Below are positions 55,120 to 63,636 of a DNA stretch of 64,000 nucleotides, piece by piece. The position numbers were made by a program, and so were the translations under genes. Origin of the DNA: Fulvivirga lutea (lineage in GTDB: Bacteria > Bacteroidota > Bacteroidia > Cytophagales > Cyclobacteriaceae); assembly GCF_017068455.1 (NCBI RefSeq), contig NZ_CP070608.1, positions 2,585,488-2,649,487 on the forward strand. The letters are read 5' to 3'. Every line of letters begins with the position of its first letter. Within the stretch, counting starts at the first letter, position 1. Under the pieces are notes generated by a model, which was given only the letters and a program-made list of their open reading frames with translations, ran no database searches and was not told the DNA's origin.

Positions 55120-55821
55120 TTATACGTTATTAAGAATAGTTATAGCAACAATACCAGCCGTCTCCGTTCGGAGGCGGCATTTTCCTAAGCTTACTTTTTG
55201 ATATCCTGAAGTTAGCGCCAATTCTAGTTCTTCCGAAGTAAAATCACCTTCTGGTCCAATGAGCACCAGTACTTTTTCACTATTAGTTATTGCGTTTTGT
55301 ATTAGTAACGGATTAGCATCATCTACGTAGGCGATTAAATGTGTAGCTGTAGAATCTACCTTCTGTTCATTAATGAATGTTGAAATAGGCACTAGGTCAT
55401 TAATAACAGGTAAAGTTGCCTTTAATGATTGCTTCATTGCGCTTACTGCTTTTTTCAAAAGCCGGTCAAGTTTAATGTGCCTTCGCTCAGAGTTTTGAGT
55501 AACAATAAAACTTATTTCAGAAACGCCAATTTCAATGGCTTTTTCAACAAACCACTCTGTTCTATCTAAATTTTTGGTAGGGCTGATAGCAATATGTATA
55601 TGTCTATCTGGGAGGGTGGAGGTTTCTACATTTAGTACTTCTAACTGACAATTTTTAATGTTGTCGTCAGTTATCACACATAAATAATATTTGCCTTTGC
55701 CATCAATAATGGTGACTTGATCACCTTTTTTTTTGCGCAGTACTTTCAGGCAGTGCTGCGCCTCCTCTTTATTTAATATGAATGAGGTATCGGTAGCAAG
55801 GGGCTCGTAAAAGAGCTGCAC
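55120..55821 (-). CDS. rsmE: 16S rRNA (uracil1498-N3)-methyltransferase
   Basis: A 233-residue SPOUT-family enzyme that methylates U1498 of 16S rRNA. An N-terminal PUA-like part (HCLKVLRKKKGDQVTIIDGKG) precedes the knotted SAM-binding core with DRTEWFVEKAIEIGVSEI, LIGPEGDFTSEELELA and SLGKCRLRTETAGI. The start codon is GTG at 55821 (protein begins MQLFYEPLA), one base after the acyl-CoA-binding protein stop. The two are therefore almost surely co-transcribed. Confidence 0.96.
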   Translation of the reverse strand: MQLFYEPLATDTSFILNKEEAQHCLKVLRKKKGDQVTIIDGKGKYYLCVITDDNIKNCQLEVLNVETSTLPDRHIHIAISPTKNLDRTEWFVEKAIEIGVSEISFIVTQNSERRHIKLDRLLKKAVSAMKQSLKATLPVINDLVPISTFINEQKVDSTATHLIAYVDDANPLLIQNAITNSEKVLVLIGPEGDFTSEELELALTSGYQKVSLGKCRLRTETAGIVAITILNNV

Positions 55822-55822
55822 T

Positions 55823-56074
55823 TTAAGAGTATTTACTTATTAGGTTTTCAACCAACGCTACATACTCAGTTTTCGACTCATTATTTGACTTTCCTTTTAA
55901 CTCCGCCCATGCGTCATGCTTGGCTATAGCCTTAAAGTCGAAACCCCCAGGTCGTTCTTCATTATTATCGCCTTCAGTAGCTTGTTTATACAATGCGTAT
56001 AATTTTAAAAGCTCATCGTTTGACGGCCTTTGAGGTAATTCTTTGGATTTACTAACTGCTTCTTCGAAATTCAT
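55823..56074 (-). CDS. Acyl-CoA-binding protein
   Basis: An 83-residue four-helix protein of the ACBP family, which binds long-chain acyl-CoA esters in the cytosol. The core motif LLKLYALYKQATEGD is intact, as are the downstream DFKAIAKHDAWAELKGKSN and the final Tyr-containing helix. The family is best known from eukaryotes but occurs in some bacteria including Bacteroidetes. It precedes rsmE by one base and follows gltA's terminator, so it starts its own two-gene unit. Confidence 0.94.
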   Translation of the reverse strand: MNFEEAVSKSKELPQRPSNDELLKLYALYKQATEGDNNEERPGGFDFKAIAKHDAWAELKGKSNNESKTEYVALVENLISKYS

Positions 56075-56086
56075 ATTGGTATAAAT

Positions 56087-56115
56087 TAAAAAAGCCAGAA
56101 GCTTCCTCCTGGCTT
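56087..56115 (-). terminator. Intrinsic terminator of gltA
   Basis: On the minus strand AAGCCAG (from 56115-56109) pairs with CTGGCTT (56098-56092), followed by a T-run (A-run 56088-56093 on the plus strand). It starts 19 bases after the citrate synthase stop. Confidence 0.75.
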
Positions 56116-56133
56116 AGTATTGATTTATTCTAA

Positions 56134-57420
56134 TTATCTGTTTTTCATGTCAACGTAAGACCTAAGGTTTTCACCTACATAAATCTGTCTTGGTCTTCCA
56201 ATCGGTTCATGATTTTCACGCATCTCTTTCCACTGTGCTATCCAGCCTGGTAATCTACCTAATGCAAACATTACAGTAAACATATCTACTGGAATTCCAA
56301 GAGCTCTGTAGATGATTCCAGAATAGAAATCTACGTTAGGATAAAGCTTTCTTTCCACGAAGTAATCATCATTCAATGCAACCTCTTCAAGTCCCTTAGC
56401 AATATCCAGGATTGGGTCATTAACACCTAATTTGTCAAGAACATCATCAGCTGCTTTCTTTATAATTCTAGCACGAGGATCGAAGTTCTTATACACCCTA
56501 TGCCCGAAGCCCATTAAACGGAATGGATCATCTTTATCTTTCGCTTTCGCCATCCATTTTTTGGTATCACCACCATCTTTTTTGATGTTCTCCAGCATGT
56601 TGATAACTGCAGAGTTGGCGCCACCGTGAAGTGGTCCCCATAGCGCGTTTATTCCGGCTGAAATAGAAGCATACAAACTTGCCTGAGAAGAACCAACGAC
56701 TCTTACAGTTGAAGTAGAACAGTTCTGCTCGTGATCAGCATGAAGAATCAATAACTTATCCAATGCATTGGCAATAACAGGGTCAACCTCGTATGGTGCT
56801 GCTGGTAAAGCAAACATCATTTTCAAAAAGTTACTGCAATAATTTAAGCTATTGTCGGGATAATTCACAGGATGTCCAACTTCGTTTTTATAAGCCCAAG
56901 CAGCAAACGTTGGCATCTTAGCTAAAATTCTAATAATGCTCAAGTTTACTTTATCAGCAGATCTGTTTGGATCTAACGACTCAGGATAAAATGCAGTAAG
57001 TGAAGTTACTAATGAAGATAAAACGCCCATAGGGTGGGAGTTTGAAGGGAAACCTTCTAGTATCTTCTTAATATCTTCATGAACAAGTGTGTGTACTTTA
57101 ATTTGATTCTGAAAATCAGTTAACTGAGCCAATGTAGGTAGTTGTCCATAAATTAGGAGATACGAAACCTCTAAAAATGTAGACTTCTCAGCTAACTCTT
57201 CAATTGAATAACCTCTATAACGTAATATGCCTTTTTCTCCATCCAAATAAGTTATTGCACTTGTAGTGGATCCCGTGTTTTTGAATCCCGGATCAAGTGT
57301 TATCAACCCTGATTCTCCACGCAACTTGCCAATATCAATACCTATTTCTTGTTCTGTGCCTTCTACTACCGGAAGCTCATATGACTTTCCTTCGTATTTA
57401 ATCTCAGCCGTTTTAGACAT
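56134..57420 (-). CDS. gltA: Citrate synthase
   Basis: A 428-residue type II (hexameric-type) citrate synthase that condenses acetyl-CoA and oxaloacetate at the entry to the TCA cycle. The N-terminal beta domain has ITYLDGEKGILRYRGYSIEEL. Catalytic motifs are LILHADHEQNCSTSTVR, GPLHGGANSAVI, GFGHRVYKNFDPRA and the Asp in YPNVDFYSGI. Length and motifs are complete. Single gene with its own terminator. Confidence 0.98.
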   Translation of the reverse strand: MSKTAEIKYEGKSYELPVVEGTEQEIGIDIGKLRGESGLITLDPGFKNTGSTTSAITYLDGEKGILRYRGYSIEELAEKSTFLEVSYLLIYGQLPTLAQLTDFQNQIKVHTLVHEDIKKILEGFPSNSHPMGVLSSLVTSLTAFYPESLDPNRSADKVNLSIIRILAKMPTFAAWAYKNEVGHPVNYPDNSLNYCSNFLKMMFALPAAPYEVDPVIANALDKLLILHADHEQNCSTSTVRVVGSSQASLYASISAGINALWGPLHGGANSAVINMLENIKKDGGDTKKWMAKAKDKDDPFRLMGFGHRVYKNFDPRARIIKKAADDVLDKLGVNDPILDIAKGLEEVALNDDYFVERKLYPNVDFYSGIIYRALGIPVDMFTVMFALGRLPGWIAQWKEMRENHEPIGRPRQIYVGENLRSYVDMKNR

Positions 57421-57501
57421 ATTTATTATTCGTTTTAGGTTAAATCAAAATGTTCGTGAAATTAATCAAAAATCAACTTAAATAAAAGCTCGGTATGCAT
57501 A

Positions 57502-58320
57502 CTAATTGTTGCCTAATATTAAAGGCATACCGTCTTTTCCACTACCTACTACCACTACTTTACTGTTTGGTGATTTGGCTAACTCTAAAGTAGCTTCAAT
57601 ACCTCTCATCTTTAATAACTCAGGAGTTAAGCTACTGTTAATAATTTTGTTGGCAATTGCTTCACCATCAGCAGCAATTCTTTTTCTTTCTGCCTCGCTT
57701 TTTTCCTTATCTAATCTAAATTGATACGCCAAAGCCTCTTGCTCTTGTTTCAACTTGTTTTCAATAGCTGCTCTAATTTGATCCGGTAAATTAATAGATC
57801 TTATTAATAACGCTTTCATCTGGCAGTTGTTCTGCATTAAGCTTCTTTCAGTTTCAGTTTTTATCATCGTTTCAACTTCACTTCTTTTGGTTGAATAGAT
57901 TTCTTCAGCGGTGAACCGTCCCATTACCTGTCGTACGGCTGATCTTACTTCTGGTATTACTAATGTATTTACATAACCAGTTCCAAAGTTTTCGTGCAGA
58001 TATCCTACTTCATCATAAATAGGGTGGAAACGAAGCGTCACATCTACATTAATGCTCAATCCATTCTTATCAAGTACGTCCATCTTTTCTTCGACAGAGC
58101 TTTCTTTTACATCATAAACATAAATATCATTCCATGGTGCTTTCATTCCAAAACCCTGTGGAATTACATTGTCTTTATCCAATCCGCCTTGAAACTTCTT
58201 AAATATTACTGCTCGTTCACCAGCTTCAATGGTATAAAATATACTAGACGATAAGCCAAACAATATGAATAGCCCTATTACACCTATGACTATAAACGGT
58301 AAAAATTTTCTATTATCCAT
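57502..58320 (-). CDS. Prohibitin-like SPFH/Band 7 protein
   Basis: A 272-residue membrane-anchored protein. One N-terminal helix (FLPFIVIGVIGLFILFGLSS) is followed by the SPFH domain (IEAGERAVIFKKFQGG, NVDVTLRFHPIYDEVGYLHE, IPEVRSAVRQVMGRFTAEEIY). A charged coiled coil (KLKQEQEALAYQFRLDKEKS) and a hydrophobic tail close it. It resembles mitochondrial prohibitins more than flotillins. Such proteins form large rings at the membrane and often work with FtsH-type proteases; no protease gene is next to it. Confidence 0.92.
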   Translation of the reverse strand: MDNRKFLPFIVIGVIGLFILFGLSSSIFYTIEAGERAVIFKKFQGGLDKDNVIPQGFGMKAPWNDIYVYDVKESSVEEKMDVLDKNGLSINVDVTLRFHPIYDEVGYLHENFGTGYVNTLVIPEVRSAVRQVMGRFTAEEIYSTKRSEVETMIKTETERSLMQNNCQMKALLIRSINLPDQIRAAIENKLKQEQEALAYQFRLDKEKSEAERKRIAADGEAIANKIINSSLTPELLKMRGIEATLELAKSPNSKVVVVGSGKDGMPLILGNN

Positions 58321-58379
58321 GATTTTTAATTTTTCTGTTAGATCGCAAATCTCCCTAAGTTAACACTAGAAAGCAAAGG

Positions 58380-59342
58380 CTAGTTACAAACACTCTTTAC
58401 TTTATCAAAGTCTTCATAATAACCAAGAGACCCGGCAACATTCCAGTCTTCACATGCTTCTTCCTTTTTGCCCATCAAATACTTACAATTACCACGTTTT
58501 GAATAAAATGAGCCGTCAGTGTTGTTCAGTGTTATAGCCGTATTGTAGTCCTCCAGCGCCTTGCTAAACTTCTCTAGTTTTTCATAAGATTGGGCTCTGT
58601 AAAAATAGCTATCAGGATTTTGGTAGTTTTTAATGATTGCAATATTATACATATACACGGCAGAGTCGTAGTAGTTAAGGTTTTGAAAAACATTGCCTTT
58701 GTAGAAATAGTAGCCGTAGAAATCTGGATTTACTTCAATCAGGTTATTGACGCACTTAAGAGCCTCACTATAATATCCTGCTTCATTAAAGGCCACAAAT
58801 TTGTAGTAGTTATACTTCTCTTCAAATGGTTTAAGCTTTGTAGCCATGTTATAATCACTTACTGCACCATTAAAATCGCCAAGTTCATACTTCATCTTTC
58901 CACGAAGAATGTAAGAATAGGCCGATGTGTCTTTTGGGTTTAGCGAAATATAATTGGAGAAAGATTCGACTGCTTTATTAATATCACCCATATTTCTGTG
59001 CGCAAAACCTTTGTACATGAATAGGATAGACAAGTCAGGATTTAATTCATAGGTTTTGTTAAAGTCTGAAAGCGCCATATCAAATTTACCTAACTTGAAA
59101 TAGGTGATACCTCGATGATAATATGCATTGGTAAGGGTAGAATCTTTTTCAATACTTTGAGAAAGTAATTCAATTGCCTTTTCCTTGTCAGCTGATAAAT
59201 AGCGGTAGCCTCTGTTATAAAGATCTTCAGCAGTATCGATTTCACTATTTTGGCTGGAAGCAACTTTGAAAAATCCAAAAATGAAAATAACTGATAAAAA
59301 AAATGACGAAACTAAAACTTTACTGGATTTTTTAACGTTCAC
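58380..59342 (-). CDS. Exported TPR repeat protein
   Basis: A 320-residue protein with a signal peptide or anchor (LVSSFFLSVIFIFGFFKVASS) and seven to eight classic 34-residue TPRs covering the rest (for example TNAYYHRGITYFKLGKFDMA and PDSYFYRAQSYEKLEKFSKA). It ends with a KEEACEDWNVAGSLGY motif common in SEL1/TPR tails. It is a protein-protein scaffold with unknown partners and no enzyme domain. It is monocistronic and divergent from rpoD across a 244-bp spacer in which I see no other gene. Confidence 0.88.
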   Translation of the reverse strand: MNVKKSSKVLVSSFFLSVIFIFGFFKVASSQNSEIDTAEDLYNRGYRYLSADKEKAIELLSQSIEKDSTLTNAYYHRGITYFKLGKFDMALSDFNKTYELNPDLSILFMYKGFAHRNMGDINKAVESFSNYISLNPKDTSAYSYILRGKMKYELGDFNGAVSDYNMATKLKPFEEKYNYYKFVAFNEAGYYSEALKCVNNLIEVNPDFYGYYFYKGNVFQNLNYYDSAVYMYNIAIIKNYQNPDSYFYRAQSYEKLEKFSKALEDYNTAITLNNTDGSFYSKRGNCKYLMGKKEEACEDWNVAGSLGYYEDFDKVKSVCN

Positions 59343-59586
59343 TTGATGTCTAGACGGATTATAACAAATAAAACAAAATAATTCTTACCCATATCAGATA
59401 TTTTTTGTATCATGCGAAATTTCCCAATTATCAGCAATTAACGGCTGGCCTGTGGAAATGTCAGGGGAAGAATTTGAACAAATCTTTCCAAAAATATTTA
59501 TAAAGAATAACAATAGGGAACATTTTAGCGTATTATTTGTTCGTATAGATTGGGAAACAGGAAATAATTATCAGTAAATAACAAGA

Positions 59587-60456
59587 ATGAGACAACTTAA
59601 GATTACGCAGTCTATCACTAACCGTGATAGTAGAACGCTCGAAAAGTACTTTAATGAAATTTCAAAAGATGAGTTGTTAACTCCTGAAGAGGAAGTTGAT
59701 TTAGCTCAGAGAATCAGAGAAGGCGATGATGCCGCTTTGGAGAAATTAGTAAAGGCTAATTTGAGATTCGTGGTTTCTGTTGCCAAACAGTACCATTATT
59801 CAAACAAAATTCCTTTGAACGATTTAATTAACGAAGGAAACTTAGGTCTTGTTAAAGCAGCTAAAAGATTTGATGAGAAAAGAGGATTTAAGTTCATTTC
59901 TTATGCTGTATGGTGGATTAGACAGTCTATCATTCAAGCATTAGCAGAACACTCCAGAATAGTAAGAATACCATCAAACAAAATTGGTGCATTATCTAAA
60001 ATTGACCAGGCATCTTCTTTACTAGAGCAGAAATTTGAAAGAGAGCCTACCGATGAGGAACTAGCTGAGTTGTTAGAAATGACAATTGATGAAGTTAGAA
60101 CAACTGTAAGGTCACAAACTAAGCAGGTTTCTATTGATAAGCCTTTTTCAGAAGATGAAGGAAGTTCATTACTTGATGTAATGGAAGACGAAGACAGCAA
60201 CGAAGTGGACAACATTGTTTACAAAGATTCTTTAAAGAGAGAGGTAGGAAGATTATTATCTACTCTAACTGAAAGAGAAAGAGTTGTAATCAACCAGTAC
60301 TTCGGGTTGAGTGAAGAGCCAAGCTTATCTTTAGAAGATATTGGTGAAAACTTAGGTTTAACCAGAGAGAGAGTTAGACAGATTAAGGAAAAAGCACTTA
60401 GAAAACTTTCTAAGAACCCTAAGAACGAGCTTCTTATTCCTTACCTAGCTAGCTAA
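59587..60456 (+). CDS. rpoD: Primary RNA polymerase sigma factor, short Bacteroidetes type
   Basis: A 289-residue sigma-70 protein that directs RNA polymerase to housekeeping promoters. It lacks the long region 1.1 and non-conserved insert of proteobacterial RpoD, as is usual for Bacteroidetes. Region 1.2 (LEKYFNEISKDELLTPEEEV), region 2 (NLRFVVSVAKQY, DLINEGNLGLVKAAKRFD, FISYAVWWIRQSI), region 3 and region 4 (LTERERVVINQYFGL, LTRERVRQIKEKALRKL) are complete. This sigma recognises TTG/TAnnTTTG promoters such as that seen before tex. Confidence 0.97.
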   Translation: MRQLKITQSITNRDSRTLEKYFNEISKDELLTPEEEVDLAQRIREGDDAALEKLVKANLRFVVSVAKQYHYSNKIPLNDLINEGNLGLVKAAKRFDEKRGFKFISYAVWWIRQSIIQALAEHSRIVRIPSNKIGALSKIDQASSLLEQKFEREPTDEELAELLEMTIDEVRTTVRSQTKQVSIDKPFSEDEGSSLLDVMEDEDSNEVDNIVYKDSLKREVGRLLSTLTERERVVINQYFGLSEEPSLSLEDIGENLGLTRERVRQIKEKALRKLSKNPKNELLIPYLAS

Positions 60457-60480
60457 TAAGATTAAGTTTATGAAAATGTA

Positions 60481-60507
60481 AAAGGAGCTTTTAAGCTCCT
60501 TTTTTTA
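60481..60507 (+). terminator. Intrinsic terminator of rpoD
   Basis: AAAGGAGC (60481-60488), a TTTTAA loop, then GCTCCTTT, with a T-run to 60507. It lies 24 bases after the rpoD stop and 19 before the convergent gene's stop. Confidence 0.88.
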
Positions 60508-60525
60508 TGCCCTGAGTCTTACTAA

Positions 60526-61092
60526 TTATATCGATCTTATTTCTTCGAGTTTATTTCTTTCAGTTTGCAACTCCCTTCTGAGTTTCATTTGATTTTCGAG
60601 TGACTTTCTTCTATACTCCTCGAATTTGCTTTCTAAATTATTGTAATCTTTAATTTTAGCATTAGCTACCTGTACTCTTTCCTTTAACCTGAAAAAGATT
60701 AGTCCAATAATAAGTATTAAAGTACTTAATAGGGTAAAATTAACTACTTTATAGACTGTTTTATCAATTGCTATTCCGAATATACTGATAGTAGAGATTT
60801 GGCCCTGAAGAGATTCTATTTGAGCCTGTGCTTCTTTTATTTCTACTTCTAAGGAAGTTACTTGATTATTTAAATCCTGATTCTTTGCTTGAAGATCCAC
60901 TATTATTTCATGTTTGTTATTAATACTATCTGTAACACCTTTCCAAAAGGAGTTAAGTTCTTGAATTTTGATAACCTTATATTCTTTAAACGTTTCTGTT
61001 TCATCCATTAAAACAGAAAATTGATCGTTTAATTTTTGAGAAATAGCGGAAGAAGCAAATAAAATGAAGATTGTAAATAATAAAGATTTCAT
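60526..61092 (-). CDS. Exported coiled-coil membrane protein
   Basis: A 188-residue protein from the ATG at 61092 (MKSLLFTIFILFASSAISQ, a signal peptide); the longer frame to 61188 is rejected. A coiled coil at about 50-110 (VDLQAKNQDLNNQVTSLEVE) is followed by one transmembrane helix at about 123-143 (VVNFTLLSTLILIIGLIFF) and a second charged coiled coil in the C-terminal ~45 residues. After signal cleavage the first coil would be periplasmic and the second cytosolic. I do not recognise a family. It may link envelope and cytoplasm structurally. It converges on rpoD. Confidence 0.75.
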   Translation of the reverse strand: MKSLLFTIFILFASSAISQKLNDQFSVLMDETETFKEYKVIKIQELNSFWKGVTDSINNKHEIIVDLQAKNQDLNNQVTSLEVEIKEAQAQIESLQGQISTISIFGIAIDKTVYKVVNFTLLSTLILIIGLIFFRLKERVQVANAKIKDYNNLESKFEEYRRKSLENQMKLRRELQTERNKLEEIRSI

Positions 61093-61277
61093 CAAAATAT
61101 TTTTATAGTTAAATAAGATATGCGTTAAATCTAGTAAGTTGTAATTAATCAATGCTATTAAAATTCCTCTGATTCGATAAGCTGGCAAATATTTCGTTAA
61201 AAATCCCTTAAAATAGGTTCAATGTTGAAAAATACTTCTATATTTATTTCGAACATCAGAACTTAACAATTTGTACT

Positions 61278-61424
61278 ATGCATAGAATAGGTTTAAAATT
61301 TGATAAATATAGTATTTTAACTTTTCCGATGGCTTTTGCTATTATTCCTATTCTATTAATAGCTTCAATTGTAGTAGGTGTTTGCACTATTATCTTAAAG
61401 GTAGTAGTGGATGTAATGACTTAA
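61278..61424 (+). CDS. Small single-helix membrane protein candidate
   Basis: A 48-codon ORF from ATG 61278 to TAA 61424. It has a basic/amphipathic start (MHRIGLKFDKYS) and one long hydrophobic helix (about 14-40, with AFAIIPILLIASIVVGV). It lies 16 bp before the pyrophosphatase start on the same strand, so it could be a co-transcribed small protein. No family is recognised. Chance ORFs of this length are possible in AT-rich DNA, so the call is tentative. Confidence 0.4.
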   Translation: MHRIGLKFDKYSILTFPMAFAIIPILLIASIVVGVCTIILKVVVDVMT

Positions 61425-61440
61425 TAGTTTAACTTAAAGC

Positions 61441-62073
61441 ATGAGTAAAATTCATGTTAAGTCATATTTGCCGCATCCCTGGCATGGTATAAATATCGGT
61501 GCAGAAAGCCCTTCCATCGTAAACGCCTTCATAGAAATGACACCTTTCGATTCTGTTAAATACGAAATCGATAAAACGACTGGTTTTATTAAGGTAGATC
61601 GTCCCCAGAAATTTTCGAATATTGTTCCAGCTTTATATGGGTTTATTCCACAAACATACAGTGCGGAAAACGTAGCTGAGCTTTGTCAACAAAAGACGGG
61701 AAACAATTCTATTGTAGGTGATAAAGACCCTGTAGATATTTGTGTTCTTACTGAGCGCAATATTAATCATGGTAATATTATAGTTCCGGCATTGCCAATT
61801 GGCGGCTTTCGAATGATTGATGGTGGTGAAGCTGATGACAAAATTATTGCTATTTTGAAAGGCGATGAGGTTTTTGGCGATTGGACTACCATTGAAGATT
61901 GTCCAGACTGTTTAATTAACAGACTTAAACATTACTTTTTAACATATAAACAAATGCCAGGTGAAGCACCGATTAAAAAAACGGAGATTACTCACCTTTA
62001 TGGTAAAGAAGAAGCATATGATGTAATTAGAAGGAGTGTTAAGGACTATGAAGATCACTTTAGTGTTTCATAG
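61441..62073 (+). CDS. ppa: Inorganic pyrophosphatase (soluble, family I)
   Basis: A 210-residue enzyme that hydrolyses pyrophosphate to phosphate, pulling biosynthetic reactions forward. Family I motifs are KYEIDKTTGFIKVDR, YGFIPQTYS, GDKDPVDICVL (metal-binding Asp cluster, with the extra Asp of this subgroup) and DDKIIAIL. The C-terminal helix contains LKHYFLTYKQMPGE. It is longer than the E. coli enzyme, as in other Bacteroidetes. It is followed 57 bp later by the SOD gene on the same strand. Confidence 0.95.
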   Translation: MSKIHVKSYLPHPWHGINIGAESPSIVNAFIEMTPFDSVKYEIDKTTGFIKVDRPQKFSNIVPALYGFIPQTYSAENVAELCQQKTGNNSIVGDKDPVDICVLTERNINHGNIIVPALPIGGFRMIDGGEADDKIIAILKGDEVFGDWTTIEDCPDCLINRLKHYFLTYKQMPGEAPIKKTEITHLYGKEEAYDVIRRSVKDYEDHFSVS

Positions 62074-62130
62074 TTGATATTCAAAAACAAAATCATTAAA
62101 ATAGAAGAGAACCAACTAACAAATAGAAAT

Positions 62131-62727
62131 ATGAAATTTTTAAACAAGTTTTTAGCAATAGCAGCGGTCTTTACCTTAGTATCATGTGGTGGTGCTAAGC
62201 AAGAGGAATCTACTGAAGAAGATACAGCTGCTTCAGAAGAAATGGAGATGGAAAAAGAAGAGTCTGCCAAACCAATGGCCATGGCAGCTATTTCTAGTGC
62301 TAGCGGAAGTACATTAAGTGGCGAAGCTAATTTTACAGATAATGGTGATGGAACGGTAGCGTTTGAATTATCAGTTTCAGGAGCTGCACCAGGAACCCAT
62401 GCTATTCATTTACATGCAAATGGAGACTGCAGTGCACCGGATGCTACATCAGCAGGTGGTCATTGGAATCCAGCCGATGTTGATCATGGTAAAAGAGGCG
62501 AAAGCCAAATGTTTCATGCCGGTGATATTGATAACCTAGTAGTAGGTGAAGATAGTACAGGAAGCTTATCAATGTCAGTTAAAGGCTGGAGTGTTGGAGG
62601 TGCAGATAGCACTAATGTTGTTGGCAAGGCCATAATTATTCATGCCAGTGCTGATGATTTCACCTCTCAACCGTCTGGTGCCGCTGGCCCAAGAGTAGGT
62701 TGTGGAGTAGTAAAAGAAAAAATGTAA
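62131..62727 (+). CDS. sodC: Cu/Zn superoxide dismutase-family lipoprotein
   Basis: A 198-residue protein from the ATG at 62131; an earlier in-frame TTG at 62074 is rejected. A lipoprotein signal (FTLVSCGGAK) is followed by an acidic low-complexity linker of ~30 residues rich in Glu, then the SOD beta-barrel. Copper and zinc ligands are visible in AIHLHANGDC, GGHWNP, DHGKRGE, MFHAGDI and IIIHASADD, with the disulfide partner in RVGCGVV. It disproportionates superoxide in the periplasm or at the surface; the acidic residues after the lipidated Cys resemble a surface-export signal. A strong terminator follows. Confidence 0.94.
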   Translation: MKFLNKFLAIAAVFTLVSCGGAKQEESTEEDTAASEEMEMEKEESAKPMAMAAISSASGSTLSGEANFTDNGDGTVAFELSVSGAAPGTHAIHLHANGDCSAPDATSAGGHWNPADVDHGKRGESQMFHAGDIDNLVVGEDSTGSLSMSVKGWSVGGADSTNVVGKAIIIHASADDFTSQPSGAAGPRVGCGVVKEKM

Positions 62728-62751
62728 GTATATCTCATTCGTAAATTACAG

Positions 62752-62780
62752 AACCCTGACATTCATTGTCAGGGTTTTTT
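62752..62780 (+). terminator. Intrinsic terminator of sodC
   Basis: AACCCTGACA (62752-62761), a TTCAT loop, TGTCAGGGTT (62767-62776), then a T-run. The T-run overlaps the stop codon of the convergent queE gene. Confidence 0.9.
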
Positions 62781-63525
62781 ATACGCCCCGTTTGTCGCCA
62801 TACAGATGTATATGCAGACGATCAGTAAAATTGAAACCTGACTCTTTGCAGATATCAATAAGCCAGTCTCTTTTAGAACGCAGCTGCTCTGCATTTGTGC
62901 CTTGGGGCATCAGGTATATTTTATCCTTAGTAAGGCTGTTCCTTTCAATAATTTGAAACAACTCAGCTAAATCTTTTTCAGTATCAATTACAAATTTGAA
63001 AAACGACTTCGGGGTAGAATTAAAAAAGCTTAAAGCATTCTCTTTAATCCTTAACTTAAGTTCATTATTTGAGTTTGAGAGTTTTGGAGATACATTGTAC
63101 TGATCTACGTGGGTATCAATAGATTCATTTGGAAGCAGTGTGCCATTAGTTTCAACCTCAATAGTATAGCCGTTCTCTTTGAGTAATCTCATAAATGAAA
63201 CCAATTGTTTCTGTTGCATCAGTGGCTCGCCACCAGTAATGATCACCCTTTTGCATGGAAACACTTTTACCTTTTCAAATAACTCATCATCTTCTAATTC
63301 TGTAATCCATCGTTCTTTCTCAAACTTTGTATATTCAGGCTTGTTGTCGTTATTGTGTTTGAACTTCGTTCCTTTCCAATTCCATGTATAATCCGTGTCG
63401 CACCACACACAGTGCAGGTTACATAATGATAAACGAACAAAAATTGCAGGTTTACCGAGGCTTGCACCTTCGCCTTGTATCGAATAAAATACTTCTGGTT
63501 CGTTATTTAGTACAGCTAATTTCAC
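62779..63525 (-). CDS. queE: 7-carboxy-7-deazaguanine synthase
   Basis: A 248-residue radical-SAM enzyme that rearranges 6-carboxy-tetrahydropterin to 7-carboxy-7-deazaguanine in queuosine/7-deazapurine synthesis. The N-terminal substrate motif FYSIQGEGASLGKPAIFVR precedes the cluster cysteines 35, 39 and 42 in CNLHCVWCD. RVIITGGEPLMQ and VETNGTL are the SAM-binding motifs. The long middle region is typical of the Bacteroidetes form. queA of the same pathway lies at 19117-20316; the intervening queC/queD/queF genes are not in the window. Confidence 0.95.
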   Translation of the reverse strand: MKLAVLNNEPEVFYSIQGEGASLGKPAIFVRLSLCNLHCVWCDTDYTWNWKGTKFKHNNDNKPEYTKFEKERWITELEDDELFEKVKVFPCKRVIITGGEPLMQQKQLVSFMRLLKENGYTIEVETNGTLLPNESIDTHVDQYNVSPKLSNSNNELKLRIKENALSFFNSTPKSFFKFVIDTEKDLAELFQIIERNSLTKDKIYLMPQGTNAEQLRSKRDWLIDICKESGFNFTDRLHIHLYGDKRGV

Positions 63526-63636
63526 AGTGTAAAACTACATAGCAAAATAGTTAACTAAGTTCTTTTTTGAGAAGAATCACGGTAGTGTATGACAGGAGTC
63601 AGGATTATGACATGCGGTTATTATCATCTTTGACAT

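Noticed and set aside
61093-61188. Longer N-terminus for the coiled-coil membrane protein
   Set aside because: The ATG at 61092 gives a standard signal peptide; the extra 32 residues precede it and look like untranslated AT-rich sequence.
62074-62130. Earlier TTG start for the SOD lipoprotein
   Set aside because: The extension is charged and would bury the lipoprotein signal, which starts properly at the ATG at 62131.
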